Source: Rhizoclosmatium globosum (Eukaryota; Chytridiomycota; Chytridiomycetes; Chytridiales; Chytriomycetaceae). Taken from it: a stretch of 64,000 bases of DNA. The notes under the pieces were generated by a model. The model was not told the origin of the DNA, ran no database searches, and worked only from the letters and a program-made list of their open reading frames with translations. The DNA is taken from assembly GCA_002104985.1 (NCBI GenBank), contig MCGO01000008.1:434001-498000 (forward strand), given 5' to 3'. Positions 37,366-48,446 of this stretch are shown here, piece after piece. The position numbers and the translations under genes are program-made. Positions within the stretch are counted from its first letter, which is position 1, and each line of letters begins with the position of its first letter.

Positions 37366-37950
37366 ATGCGTCAAATCCCTCTGGAACCATTGACCTCGGC
37401 AGCATTCAGTCCATTTGGTTCAGTTATCGCGATTCCCACATCCCGCGTTCAAGCATCCTCAGCGAATCAGTCCACAGCAACAAAATACTCTCCCATTTCT
37501 CCCCTCACAACAACGTACCCATCTAAGAATGAGCCCCTCATGTCTTTGTTTCACTGCCATCCACGAAAGCTGACACCATCGGCAACATTCCAACTGCAGA
37601 TCCTTGAAAGACACCCACACACAACGCAGTCATTCATTCCAATGGGACTTGCAGCGTCAGATATATCCACTGCGTACATTGTTATTGTAGCTCCCTATGA
37701 TCCTGTATTCGACAAGCCAGATGTGTCTCGTGTGCGAGCATTCTTGGCGCGGGGTGACCAAGGTGTAACCTACAATGTTGGTGCATGGCATTCTCCCATG
37801 GTTGTTGTGGGTGAAAGCAGTGTCTTGTTTTCAGTGATTCAGTGGGTAAATGGAGTAGCGAAAGATGACTGTACTGAATGTGAAGTACTGGATGAGGAGG
37901 TTTCTGTCCAGATTCCTCCTTCACTCCGAGGAAAGAACGCGAAATTATAA
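37366..37950 (+). CDS. DAL3: Ureidoglycolate lyase
   Basis: Splits ureidoglycolate into glyoxylate and urea, the step after allantoicase. Single exon, 194 residues, the usual size. Family features: PLEPLTSAAFSPFGSVI at the N-terminus, LERHPHTTQSFIPMG (about 37600-37645) with the conserved His/Gln, YIVIVAPYD, and VRAFLARGDQGVTYNVGAWH (about 37732-37791) with the conserved GxWH. The first ATG in frame is 37366. It ends 31 bases from the convergent membrane acetyltransferase gene. Confidence 0.93.
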   Translation: MRQIPLEPLTSAAFSPFGSVIAIPTSRVQASSANQSTATKYSPISPLTTTYPSKNEPLMSLFHCHPRKLTPSATFQLQILERHPHTTQSFIPMGLAASDISTAYIVIVAPYDPVFDKPDVSRVRAFLARGDQGVTYNVGAWHSPMVVVGESSVLFSVIQWVNGVAKDDCTECEVLDEEVSVQIPPSLRGKNAKL

Positions 37951-37981
37951 ATCCATGATAATATTTTCCTCTTATTTCTGT

Positions 37982-39243
37982 TCACATTCTCCAGTACCAT
38001 TTCATATGATCCAAAAATAGTCCCAGAGGCACAACAACACCAAGTCCCCAAAAGAGGGACCAAACAAGAGAGCTAGCTCCCTCATTTTTAATCCAAGATG
38101 CAAACACACTGTTGTAGAATGGATGATATCCTCCAGCCCTATCGAGAAGAATTATCACCACCTCGTGGAAAACATACAATGCCAATGGGTTTTTCCCACA
38201 TGCGGCCATCGACTTCACACCAAAAGGAAATTTCTTGGGCGGAATTGTCAGATCCCTCCCACTGTCAATGAGCCAAAAGAAAAGCGCGAAGAAGAACGTC
38301 GAGCCTGCGAGGCAAACGAAAACAAATGAAGGAGTCCACAGATTCTTGGAGACTGGTACACCAGCATAATGAAGACCCAATCCAACTGCCATCAATATAA
38401 TTGATTCCCCAATGAGCTTGAGCGTCGCATACTTGTTGGCTGGATCCGCCAGCAAAAGCGTTCCTACGAAGGACCCTCCAACACAAGTAACAACAGTTGT
38501 AAACGTCCCAATAATTCCTTCAGTTTGGAATTGCCTTGTATGTGGCTGAACAGATCCAGAATACAATTCCAAGGCGTTGGAGGACAGCAAGGTATCTGAA
38601 CGTGTTGAAATCAATTGGCTCGCCACACAGAGTTCCCAATAAGTTGATGGCAAGACCAACGGCAATAAGCTTCAACGAACGCTCGGCTAGTGTCCAGTAT
38701 GATTTACCAGACTTCATGGCGATTGGAATAGCCTGTGATTGGTATGGAATAAGCCTCACAATATATGTAGCATCCCGATCATTCTCACCATTCCCATCAT
38801 AAACACAAACGTGGGAAATATAAAGTCGACAAATGAGATACGTTCAGTCCAGCTAGCATGTGTGAGAATTTCAAAAGCACCTTCTTGTTGGAAATTGGCC
38901 ACTAGATGAGACACCTCTTCAGCTCATAGTAACTGGAGGAAGCGATCTACTCACTTATCATAGATATGATTGTGAATCCTCGGAAAGCATCAAGCGATGT
39001 CAAACGAGGAGTTGTCGGCTTCTTCGTCGTTTCTGATTCGGGCTTCACATGAATTTCTGTTGGATTCACAGAGTTGACAGAGTTATGAATGAGGCCAAGC
39101 TCAACGTCTGAGTTTCCTGCTCTTTCTTCCATTTTCGGGAGGGATTCGGGTATAGGGCTTTTTTCGTCATTGAGGACACAACGTAATGATGTAACACAGC
39201 CACAGCCCAGTCTCAAAACCAGAACAAATAAAACCATAGCCAT
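37982..39243 (-). CDS. HGSNAT-like transmembrane acetyltransferase, apparent internal deletion
   Basis: Multi-spanning membrane protein related to heparan-alpha-glucosaminide N-acetyltransferase and its bacterial/fungal homologues; fungal substrates are unknown. The conserved start RLTSLDAFRGFTIISMI (about 38955-39005) is followed across introns by SFVDFIFPTFVFMMGM, then LAERSLKLIAVGLAINLLG, YLAVLQRLGIVFWI, and in the C-terminal half EGIIGTFTTVVTCVGG, NPLALYVFHEVVIILL and the final helices. Near 38530-38545 the sequence jumps from the YLAVLQRLG helix almost directly to EGIIGTF, with a one-base frame change. The loop of about 100 residues normally between them is absent, and the 15 or so bases between the two frames cannot hold an exon. 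Either a damaged gene or a collapsed assembly. Confidence 0.72.
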
Positions 39244-39404
39244 CACCTAGGTAGTAATCATTTACAGTTAGTAACATGAATGTCACCATTTTATTAATCA
39301 TTCTGATTGGTGCAGTCATTTCAACCAAAATGCCAAAAAGTTGAATAATTCAGGAATAATAAATAATATGCTTGCTTAAGAGTTTCAACTTTCCAACCAA
39401 AAAA

Positions 39405-41943
39405 TCACAACTTTCGTCGTCCAACACTTCCGACCCCTGTGAGCAACAACCCCACGAAAAACGTTCCCGCAGCTTTCACGTTCATGCATCCCACAGAAGC
39501 GACAGTATCCCTCCCCTTCTCCCAGCTCACCAACTCAATCTGAAACATCAACCCTTCACTCGGCACATCCTCCGCAAGAAACATCCCCTTCACAACTCGA
39601 TCAACACCACCACCGTCTTGTCCAAACCCAGGGCTTAAAACAATCGACAATGGATTCTTCCATACACAGTCATACAGAGTCTTTCTTGACGTTTCGTCTG
39701 TCGTGCGCGTGAAGGAAATATTGTGGTCATGCATTCTTTGCTCAAGGTCAGTAGCTGCGCGGTCCGGGGATACGTTTGTGAGATCTTTGTGGAAAGTGTC
39801 GTCTTGGAGAAGGGTTTTGTGGCTGTCGGAGAGCAAGGAGGTTGGTTTTGACGGGGACGTAGCGGTTGGTGAACGTATTTTTGTGATGAGAGAGTTTGGG
39901 TTTGTGGATTTTGAGGGACTTGCGGGAGTTTCGAGAGTATTGGTGGTTGGAGTTGAACGAGGTGGGATTGTAGATGCAGGAGAGGTTAGATTGTAATTTG
40001 GGTCACCATTGTGGTAGAGCACTGTTTTTGGTGCGATGACTTTGTTTGTTACAGGTGATATTGGGGTACCGGTTGTAGGATCTAGAATAAATGTGGTTGA
40101 TAATGGTGTTCGAGGCACAAATTCAGATGAGTTCTCGTCCTTTTGTTGAGGTTGTTGCTGTGGAAGTGGAGGCAGTTCACTAAAATCAGTTTGAATATTC
40201 AGTCCCTTCAATCCTGTCGGTGCTGTTGAAACTGATTGAGTCGTCTCAGTTTGTTTTGCCTGTGCTCGTTTCTTTTCGGCTCTTAATAAATGGTACGCAG
40301 CCATTACGGGTCCAGGATCTCCAGTTTTCTTTGCGAATTCGATCTCTTCATTCGAAAATCCCATCCGTTTGAGTTCTGCAATTAATGAATTATCTTTAAG
40401 ATGACATGGATCTCCACGTATTGGCGAAGATGTTGGAGAGCCAGGCGAAACAGGAGATTCAAGAGGCAATTCATAAAATTCAACCGGGGGAAGAGCACCA
40501 TTGTCTGTGATCCATGGATGAGATTGAAGTTTCGATAAAGTAGCCCGTTCCAGAGGATTTACTTTTAACATAGACGCCAGAATGTCTTTGGCGTCTGTAT
40601 GCTGTAATTAGAAGGAGAAGAAGAAGGGAGGGAAACGTTACTATCTGAAACTTTTGGGCTCTCTTCAGGGAATTTATACCGCGCTGACAGAATATTTGTG
40701 TACATTCTTCCCATATGCTGGCAATCGAAAGGATGATAACCACACACTAAAACAAAGAGTATAACACCAAGTGCCCAAATATCCACATCTTGTCCATTGT
40801 ATTTTCGTCTAGCAATCATTTCTGGCTTGAACGTCAATTACCATTTTTGATAAGGAAAGTTCGTACCAGGGGCAGCATACGATGGCGAACCACAGAATGT
40901 ATCCATCATATTTCCATCGCGTACAACATTTGAGAAACCAAAGTCGATGAGCTTCATATTTCCATGAGAGTCTAGTAAGACTGAAGGAGGAATATACGGA
41001 TATGTTAGAGGTTCGAGCACTCTTTCACACGAGGACATTGATGTATCTGCATTCAGATACCATACTTAACTATTCTCTGGTTTTAGATCGCGATGCACAA
41101 TTCCATTTATGTGACAGTATTGAATTGCAGATAGAAGCTGACGAAACTTTGTCCGTGCCTCGGATTCCGGGAGCACGTGTTTCGAGATAATATAATCAAA
41201 TAGTTCACCACCTTCTTCATATTCCAGAATGAGGTAGGTATAGTCTTTGGTGTCGACAACTTGTAACAAACGCGTAATATTTGGATGGTAGAGGTGCGAG
41301 AGGACAAGAATTTCGCGGAGAGTCCGCTCTGAATTTCCAACTTCAGATTGGATCGCGTTTTTGTCCATGCATTTTATAGCAACCTTGGGTTACAGCGTTA
41401 GTGTTTGAATAGTCAAAGACGCGATACCTTATGGCCTGTAGGAAAGTGAATTGCCATTTTAACTTTGCTGAAGCATCCTTCGCCGATTGTCTTTTGTAGC
41501 AGGTAGTCGCCAAGGATAGCTTCTTCTTTGAGGTTGGCAGGTTTCTGTGGCGAAGTGGAATCCACGATCGTTTGATGATTCTTTGCAGGCAGCGCCACCT
41601 CCTGATCAGCATCTTCCGGTTCTGCGACAAACCGAGTCGCAGCGACGGGCAGCGGGGGCAGCGGAGGCGGCAGTTCCTCGTTCGTGGCGACGGAGTTCAG
41701 ATCGGCGATGTCGATTCCGGACTTCTTCTTTTCGGCTTTGAGGGTTGAGCGACGCGTGGCGGCGGCGGCGGGCGGCGAGGCGCCGAGTTCCGAAAGCAGT
41801 TGCGAAAGAAGCGCGGCGGCGGCGGCGTCGTTTGCCGCGGCTTCGGGCGGCGATCCTCCGTCGGCGTCTTTCCGATTTGAGTTGAAGAGCGGGAGAACAT
41901 CGGCGAGGGGGTGGCCGTGGTGCCGGAGTGAGAGTCGCCCCAT
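39405..41943 (-). CDS. AMPK-related Ser/Thr protein kinase with UBA-like domain
   Basis: CAMK-group kinase of the AMPK/MARK/SNRK type. After a Pro/Ala-rich N-terminus (41560-41943) come the glycine loop ([14 protein letters not shown]), the ATP-binding Lys in VAIKCMDK, the catalytic loop [11 protein letters not shown] (about 41066-41100), LIDFGFSN, a [12 protein letters not shown] activation segment and [19 protein letters not shown]. The kinase domain ends with HPWITD. A UBA-like segment follows ([20 protein letters not shown], about 40320-40380), then a long Ser/Thr/Pro-rich stretch and a folded C-terminus that may be KA1-like. At least five introns. Its upstream neighbour CAX4 is divergent, 72 bases away. 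Confidence 0.85.
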
Positions 41944-42015
41944 TTGGTGGTGTTATTTAGTATGTGTAGGGGAAGAAGGGAAGGAATCAAACAAAGAAGT
42001 ATCAAAAAAAGCACA
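41944..42015. promoter_or_regulatory. Bidirectional promoter, kinase / CAX4
   Basis: Seventy-two bases between the divergent start codons of the AMPK-related kinase and dolichyldiphosphatase. Purine-rich on the plus strand; no TATA box seen. Confidence 0.45.
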
Positions 42016-42924
42016 ATGCCTGCTCCTACTTCACTGGAAGGCCTGAAACCTTTCTCGTTCACATTCTTTCTCTACGATCTAAATGATCCAATCGGGAAAC
42101 TCATGGCTCTCATGTCTCTCACTCCAATCTTTATCATGGTTTCATATGCTACATTGATTGCCGCTCGCAGAGACCTGTACATTGCCTCAATATGTCTCGG
42201 TCAACTCATTGGTGAAGTATTGAACTTGGCTCTCAAGAAACTAATCAAGGAGCCACGTCCAACGGGTACGTCTTTGGGTACTGTCAACCTGTATCTAATG
42301 TGTTTCTACCACCAGCCATCCTCGGAGGCGGTTACGGTATGCCTTCAAGCCATTCTCAATTCATGGCTTATTTCGCGACTTGTGTTATCCTGCATCTGTA
42401 CCTCAAGTAATGTGGTTTTTTGACAACCCCCTTCGTCAACCACACTGTCAACCAACCAACACTCACCCTTCTTTTTCACACTTCTATATTATAGAACCTC
42501 ATACAAATCAAAACTATGGAAACACTTGATTGCACTCGCAACCCTCCTTCTCGCTGCATCCGTCCAATACTCTCGCATCCACCTCTACTACCACACCCCC
42601 TCCCAAGTCCTGGTCGGTGTCCAAATAGGTACCCTCCTCGGCCTCATTTGGTTCCTTTTCACTACTCGCCTCCTCCTCCCCTTCCTCGTTGACACGCTCA
42701 AAGTACTCGACCATCCTCTTGCCATCGCTTTTTGTGTTCGTGATACAAGTGACGTGGGAGACTTGGTGCGGTGTGAGTATGAAGGTTTAATGAAGTGGGA
42801 ACGTGAGGTTGGGTTACGTGGTCGTGGTCTTGCTGGCACCGGCGTTGGAAAGTCGGCTCATGAAAAGACAAAGGGGTTTAAAGGTGGGAAGGCGGGGACG
42901 CATGGAAAGTCTAAGGATGAGTAG
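42016..42924 (+). CDS. CAX4: Dolichyldiphosphatase (PAP2 family)
   Basis: Removes a phosphate from dolichyl diphosphate on the ER luminal side, recycling the carrier for N-glycosylation. PAP2 motifs: KKLIKEPRPT (motif 1), then across an intron GMPSSHSQFMAYF (motif 2, catalytic His), and SRIHLYYHTPSQVLVG (motif 3 with the nucleophilic His). Two introns (starting about 42266 and 42411) join in frame. Several hydrophobic helices flank the motifs. The Gly/Lys-rich tail after about 42820 is not conserved. Start ATG 42016. Confidence 0.93.
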
Positions 42925-43445
42925 ATCATGGATATCATGATAGGAGAGGAGGAGTGTGTATGGATTGGAGAGTGTTTAGATTTGGTGTGATTTTGAATGG
43001 GATGTATTTAAGTTGGTGGGATGCGTTAGATGAATGAGGATTGGCGGGGAGCGTTGCGAGAACGCGAGGTTAGGTCGTGCGTTTTGTCGCAAACGTTGAG
43101 TTCAATATATCAGATGGTCAAGATGAAGTACAGTTGGATCAAAATCGACTTTAAATACGGGCATTCATGACTTTGTCTGTGATCAATACAGATACAAATC
43201 GAGATCGCAATCTGATAACATCATCTGAGCGCTTTTTAATCTGTACATCAATCTTTCATCAATTTTTGAGTGCTGAAAGCACTCAAGACGGAAATTGACT
43301 GAGCCGAAAGGCGGAAATTTGTAATTTTTCATTAGAAATCGTGGGCCATCTTGTTGACCGCATCGAAACTGAGGCTTTTCTGATAGAATTTCCATAAAAA
43401 CCGGCAAGCGCATTTAGGAAGTACGCTCTCAAAAACGTCCATTGA
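42925..43445. other. Intergenic region upstream of the ABCG transporter
   Basis: A 521-base gap between two plus-strand genes. A GT-rich tract (42940-43060) follows CAX4. Open stretches on the minus strand here have no recognisable features and overlap the start of the ABC gene. A 5' exon for a signal peptide of the ABC transporter may hide here but was not found. Confidence 0.3.
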
Positions 43446-46364
43446 ATGTCAAGCATCTCCCCGTTGAGCCTCGAGTCGTTTGCTGCCCAATACAATATCA
43501 CACTTCCCAAGAAGTTCCCGAATCCATTCAATTCAGAAGGGAGAAGAGCTCGTGGAAAACCATGGACATTGGGCAAGCTGCCAGTTGCTGTCCCTAAAGA
43601 GCTTGGTGCAGGATTTGGGTGTTTCCAGGCTCCTTACGTCCCTGTTGGTTTCACGCTAGACATCACAGACAACGGAACATTGCCGTTGACAATTGAAAAC
43701 GCTTGCAAGCCTGGATTCTTCTGTCCCTTCCTTGACATTAACAATCCTGCAACTTATCCTGTTCAATGTCCACCCTCCGGCAATTGCTTCTACTTTCGAT
43801 CAATTGGATTTCCGTGCTGGGAGCCACAGGGAGTCTTCGAGCCGATGATCTGTCCCAGTGGATTCTATTGCCCTGACTACAAGACTGTTACAGTTTGGTA
43901 TGTACATATCGATCCTTTTTCATCCTTGATATTGATGTTTGATATAGTCCACCGGGTCACTATTGTCTCACTGGGCAGACAGCCCCAACCAAATGCGAAT
44001 TTTTGAGTTTGTGCTCTGCCGGTACCATTATACAGCAACACTACGGTTTCACGATCATTGTCGCGATTATTGACATCATTCTTGTAGTGATTTACCGCGT
44101 CTTGCGTCAGCGCGAGAAGCAACGCATCATGAAGGTTGAGGAGGACCAAGAGAACAAGAAAGCCTTGACCACGGAAGACATTCAGCGTAATATTTCGGCT
44201 TTGACTGCTGGATTCCACAAAGGACTTGATGGTCGTACGGACTTGCAAATGAATTATCCAGGACTTGAGTTTGACGCTACCGGACCGTAAGACTATTTTG
44301 CAAGGTGTTTCTGGATCCATTAACGCTGGAAAAATGACTGCTATTATGGGCCCATCAGGTAATTCCACGTATGAAGTTCTTTAGCCGCTAATATTACTGC
44401 AATAGGTGCTGGTAAGACTACATTCATGAACGTATTGATGGGTAAGGCGGCCAGAAGTGCCGGTACCCTGAAGATCAACGGCACTGTTGCCGAGTTGGCC
44501 TCATTCAAGAAATTGATTGGTTACGTTCCACAAGACGACACTATGATTGAAGAACTCTCTGTTCGCGAAAACATTCGTTACTCGGCCCGAGTCCGTCTTC
44601 CAAACTCTTGGACGAACACTGAAGTCGAGGCACACGCCGAAGCCATTTTACAAGCACTTAAGTATGTTTTGTATGTTTAAAAGCACAATGTCTTATCATG
44701 ATTTATAGCTTGTCTCATGTTGCTGACAAGCGTATCGGCAACGTCCTCGAAAGGGGAATCTCTGGGGGACAAAGAAAGCGTGTCAACATCGGAATGGAAC
44801 TTGCTGCTGCTCCACTCTCTGTCTTTTTGGATGAACCAACTTCTGGTCTTGATTCTACTGCTGCCATGGATGCAGTGAACATCTTACACTCCATTTCGCG
44901 TCTTGGTCTCACAATTGTTGCTGTTGTTCACCAACCGCGTGTTGAAATCTTTGAAACGTTCGATGATGTCCTCATGATTGCACCAGGAGGTAGAACCGCT
45001 TACTTTGGACCAGTTTCAGGTGCCAAGCCATACTTTGAATCCCTTGGCTTTTACTTTGGCCAACCACCAATGTGGCCGATACTCTAATGGACATCCTTGC
45101 GGGGCGTGGTGAATTGAATGATGGTATTCCGCCAACTCTCCTCAGTGTGACTGAAATAACAAAAAAGTGGAAGACGTATGCCAAGACTCTGACGACTGCC
45201 GATGGTAAAGTTTCTAATGCCTCAATTGATTCCATGAATACTCTTGCTAAGCATCGTGGAGCTTCGTTTATCCGCCAAGTTGGTCTTTCACACAACCGTT
45301 ACCTTGCTCAGCAGTCCCGTTTGGTTGGAGGTTTTGTCCTTGAATGTTTGAATGGCCTCGCAGCTGGAGCGATCATGGGAGTTGCGTCATTTGGTGGTGA
45401 AAACTTGTCTGCGCATTTGATTGCTCCTTATTTGGGTCTTTCCACGGCTTCCAGGGCTTGGTTCATTGCTATGTATGGAATGCTGGTTGGTATTGCTATT
45501 TCCCTTGCTGCTGCTCCAGCCGGTGTGAATGTCTTCAGTGGCGAAAAGGCTGTGTACTTGAGAGAGGCTGAAGCCGGACACAGTAGCACTGCGTACTTCA
45601 TTGGAAAGAACATCAGTTCAATTCCAAGAATCTTGTTCTCTTCCGCCCACTTTTTTGCGCTGTACTACTTACTGGCTCAACCTCCCATTGCAATTGGAAT
45701 TCAGTTCGCTTTGCTGTTCCTTAACTTCTTTGGGATCTATGGGATGGGAATGTTTATTTCCATGTTCATCAGCCAGCAGAACGCACCACTTATTGCAGTC
45801 ACCATTGGCTTGATTTCTGAGGTGTTGTGTGGATTTGGTCCATCCCTCGCCAATGCAACAGCTGACGGATACGTCTTCATTTTAAACATCGGCTTGAACA
45901 GATGGGCTGCTGAGGCACAGTTTTGGGAATGGGCTAAACCCTATGACAGTGTCTTTGACGAATATTTGTTGTCCTACTCTTTTGGATACCAGAAAGGTAA
46001 CACAGTCAAGAATATGATCATTATGTTTGCTCTTGGATTGGCATACCGCTTGATTGCGTATGTGTTCTTGCTGTTTGTATTGAAAGGAGGTATTTCCGGG
46101 CCTTGGTCGCAGGGTTCAGAGCTAATTACAGAAAATACTATGTACCTGCGTGATTTTGTTGCGCAGACTATCTTCTTCCTCTTCTTTATGTTTTTGAAGT
46201 CCATTAAATGGTTTTTTCCCCCTGCTTTTCTTTGCGGAACTGGAAGGATTAAGCACTTCGTTCTCTCCGAAACTCCACAAATACGCCGAATCTGCTCAGA
46301 AACTCAGACAAACAATTTTGCTTTCAATTTGCTCACCCTTTCAAGACACTCCCACATATTCTAA
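43446..46364 (+). CDS. ABC transporter, ABCG subfamily with Cys-rich N-terminal domain
   Basis: Half-size ABCG exporter of the type with a long extracellular Cys-rich N-terminus (plant ABCG24/28-like). The N-terminal part has repeated CPxxxxC-like patterns (CKPGFFCPF, CPSGFYCPD, CPPGHYC). A membrane helix (about 44040-44095) and a charged linker follow. The nucleotide-binding domain has Walker A GPSGAGKTTF, split by an intron at about 44359-44406, signature SGGQRKRVNIGMEL, Walker B LSVFLDEPTSGLD and the H-loop HQPR. Six hydrophobic segments follow. Frame changes of one base are needed near 44270-44285 and at 45065-45072 (CCACCAATG). The C-terminal residues after about 46200 look non-conserved. 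The substrate is unknown. Confidence 0.82.
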
Positions 46365-46365
46365 G

Positions 46366-47262
46366 TACACACTTTTGATCCCTCAGTTTCCCTCTTTCTC
46401 TCTATGCAATAATATCCAAAAGGAAAGAAAAAGCGAAAAGCGCAAAAAAGGCAGCCAATGAGATTGCGCGTGGAGATGCAGAATTGTCAGTTGGTCAAAA
46501 CAAAGGCAAAAAATCTTTCCCTCCCTCCAAATTCAGATATAAAACAGAGCATTCCGTCTCTCAAAACATGTCAAAACACCAACGAGCTTCCCTGTCCCAC
46601 AATGAGCTTCCAGTCCCCACCAGATCACAACCAGGGTCTCCTGCAAATGGGCGCTTATATGACCCGAACGACCAGATTGTTCCGTCCGCTATATATACGT
46701 ATCTCGTTCGAAAGAACTAGACTCCAACGCCCTCGGGACGCAGGAGACGAAAGCCTTGCCCTTCAATGACGGATGGGGGCCTGCGCTGAAGTCCAGGAGG
46801 AGGGGCATCGAGGTGAGATGGCGATAACGGATCTGGCGAGTCTCGAGAGAGACCCAGCACCCGAAGCCATCTTAGATTCTCTGGTTGCCCGCCAATACTC
46901 CACACTAGCCACACCTTCTTTTTGATGGCGCGTATTAATACGAGTGAGCGAGATATCTTAGGCCCATGGGATACTCTCGCTCAGCCTGTCAAAGGGCAAA
47001 CTCGCTCTGACCCGTGGGTCGGGGTCGTGCTTTAAATCTCTAGCCTTCTCTGCTCCAGTCCATGTCATGTAGTATCTCAAGCTACTGGCTGGCGGCATGA
47101 AATATGATGTGTGATGTGCGCAACCTGTTTATTGTTGATCTGTATGAGCTCCTCTGCCCCCTATTATTTTGGTAGACTTTGTTTGGAGCCTTCGCGTGGC
47201 GTCTACTGTGAGTAGGAGGTTTGACACCTTCGAAACCAATCCCAAACACCTTGATTCGATCT
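46366..47262. repeat. Dispersed repeat, copy B (inverted relative to copy A)
   Basis: Reverse-complement partner of 19950-20865, about 26 kb away. On the plus strand it reads, in order: CCAAT-type box (about 46454), TATA-like GATATAAAAC (about 46537), TATATATA (about 46690), a T5 run (about 46917), and a near-palindromic CTGACCCGTGGGTC (about 47007). Similarity starts within a few bases of the ABC transporter stop and ends about 110 bases before the START gene. Differences from copy A are scattered single bases and short indels. Confidence 0.85.
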
Positions 47263-47373
47263 TCTTTACGCGTCTTTTCAACTTATTCTTTACCTATTCA
47301 ACTTATTTATTCAATAAAGCCTATATCTATACATCATACACATCGAGGCTTTATGCGCATTTCACATCATTAT

Positions 47374-48036
47374 TTAAGCTCCTTCGACAGGGCCGTTCTT
47401 CTCCAAATAAGCCACCAAAGTACCCGCACAGGATGGTGTCTCATTTGCAACGACAGCCACAATGGCATTTGGCAAGCCCTTGGGGTCCACATGGGTGAAA
47501 TAAGTCAAGTCCCAACTTGAACCTTCTCCCTCCTTGGCCTTCTCAATCACCCACCCGACACAGTAGATGTGAGCACGCACGCGACCCTTGACCTCTGGAA
47601 TCTTTGGATCCTGAACGGAAGTGAAGACAACGTAACCCTTGTCGTCGCTCTCCTTCACATTCTTCGCAGTGATGCAAAAGTCACGGCCGGAGACGACAGG
47701 CCACTGCCCAAACTGCAGCGAATGCACGAGAACCTCAGCGCTGTCGCCGTCAAACATGTCCTTGATCTCCATGCCTTCGAACCTGGAATCCCACTGCTTC
47801 CGTCCCTTTTCGTCGCGGATTGTGGCCATGACTTGTTCGAGGGTGAAGGGCTTTGCGATGCGGGCGACACCCTTTCCGATTGGCATGTTTGTTGGCTTGT
47901 CGTCGGTGGTTGGTTTGGAGTAGACCTTGGCGCCGTTCTTGTCGGTGGCGTAGACAAAGTCCGTGGCGGCCTCGAGGGTCTTGAGGTAGTTGAAGGCGGC
48001 GGTGAGGGCCTCGGCGTGTGGGTTGGAGTTGGTCAT
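47374..48036 (-). CDS. START-domain lipid-binding protein
   Basis: Single-exon, 220-residue protein consisting almost entirely of a START (StAR-related lipid transfer) domain. Visible features: KVYSKPTTDD, VMATIRDEKGRKQWDSRFEG (the conserved RxxWD), VVSGRDFCI (the conserved SxRDF), VRAHIYCVGWVIE and LTYFTHVDPKGLPNAIVA followed by a C-terminal helix. The pattern matches soluble lipid-transfer START proteins; no signal or membrane anchor is present. Which lipid it binds cannot be told. The G/C-rich, intron-free coding sequence differs in style from its intron-rich neighbours. Confidence 0.9.
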   Translation of the reverse strand: MTNSNPHAEALTAAFNYLKTLEAATDFVYATDKNGAKVYSKPTTDDKPTNMPIGKGVARIAKPFTLEQVMATIRDEKGRKQWDSRFEGMEIKDMFDGDSAEVLVHSLQFGQWPVVSGRDFCITAKNVKESDDKGYVVFTSVQDPKIPEVKGRVRAHIYCVGWVIEKAKEGEGSSWDLTYFTHVDPKGLPNAIVAVVANETPSCAGTLVAYLEKNGPVEGA

Positions 48037-48446
48037 TTTTGGTTTGAGAAAGAGTTCGTTGGTGGTTGATCTTTTGTTTCACTTGGGAGGCAAGGTGGCT
48101 GGTGGCTGGTTTCTCCGGAGAGTTTCTCCGCCTCAATTTGTCTGTAATACGATATTATAAAGACATGGATTAATGGCGGGTTTCAATTTAAACTCCATAA
48201 TGGCACAGATATTATTCGATTGTCAGAGCAACTCACGCCCAATCAATTGGAAAGTAGAGGAATCACATTGTCTCTACTACGGAAAATAAATTGTACTCTG
48301 CTACGCGCAAAGTACGTACAAAACGACGGATAAATGTTCCAAAAATAGATCTGTGCACATCCCAAACGTGTAAGCCCCTTCCGGCACGAAATTAGCAGCA
48401 AAAAAGAAGGTCTTGAACGGCATAGAAGTAATTGAAGACAAGCATA
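48037..48446. promoter_or_regulatory. Divergent promoter region START / CBM membrane protein
   Basis: About 410 bases between divergent start codons. The half nearest the START gene is CT-rich on its coding strand (48036-48140), typical of a fungal 5' leader. The other half is AT-rich. No ORF or RNA gene was recognised. Confidence 0.4.
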
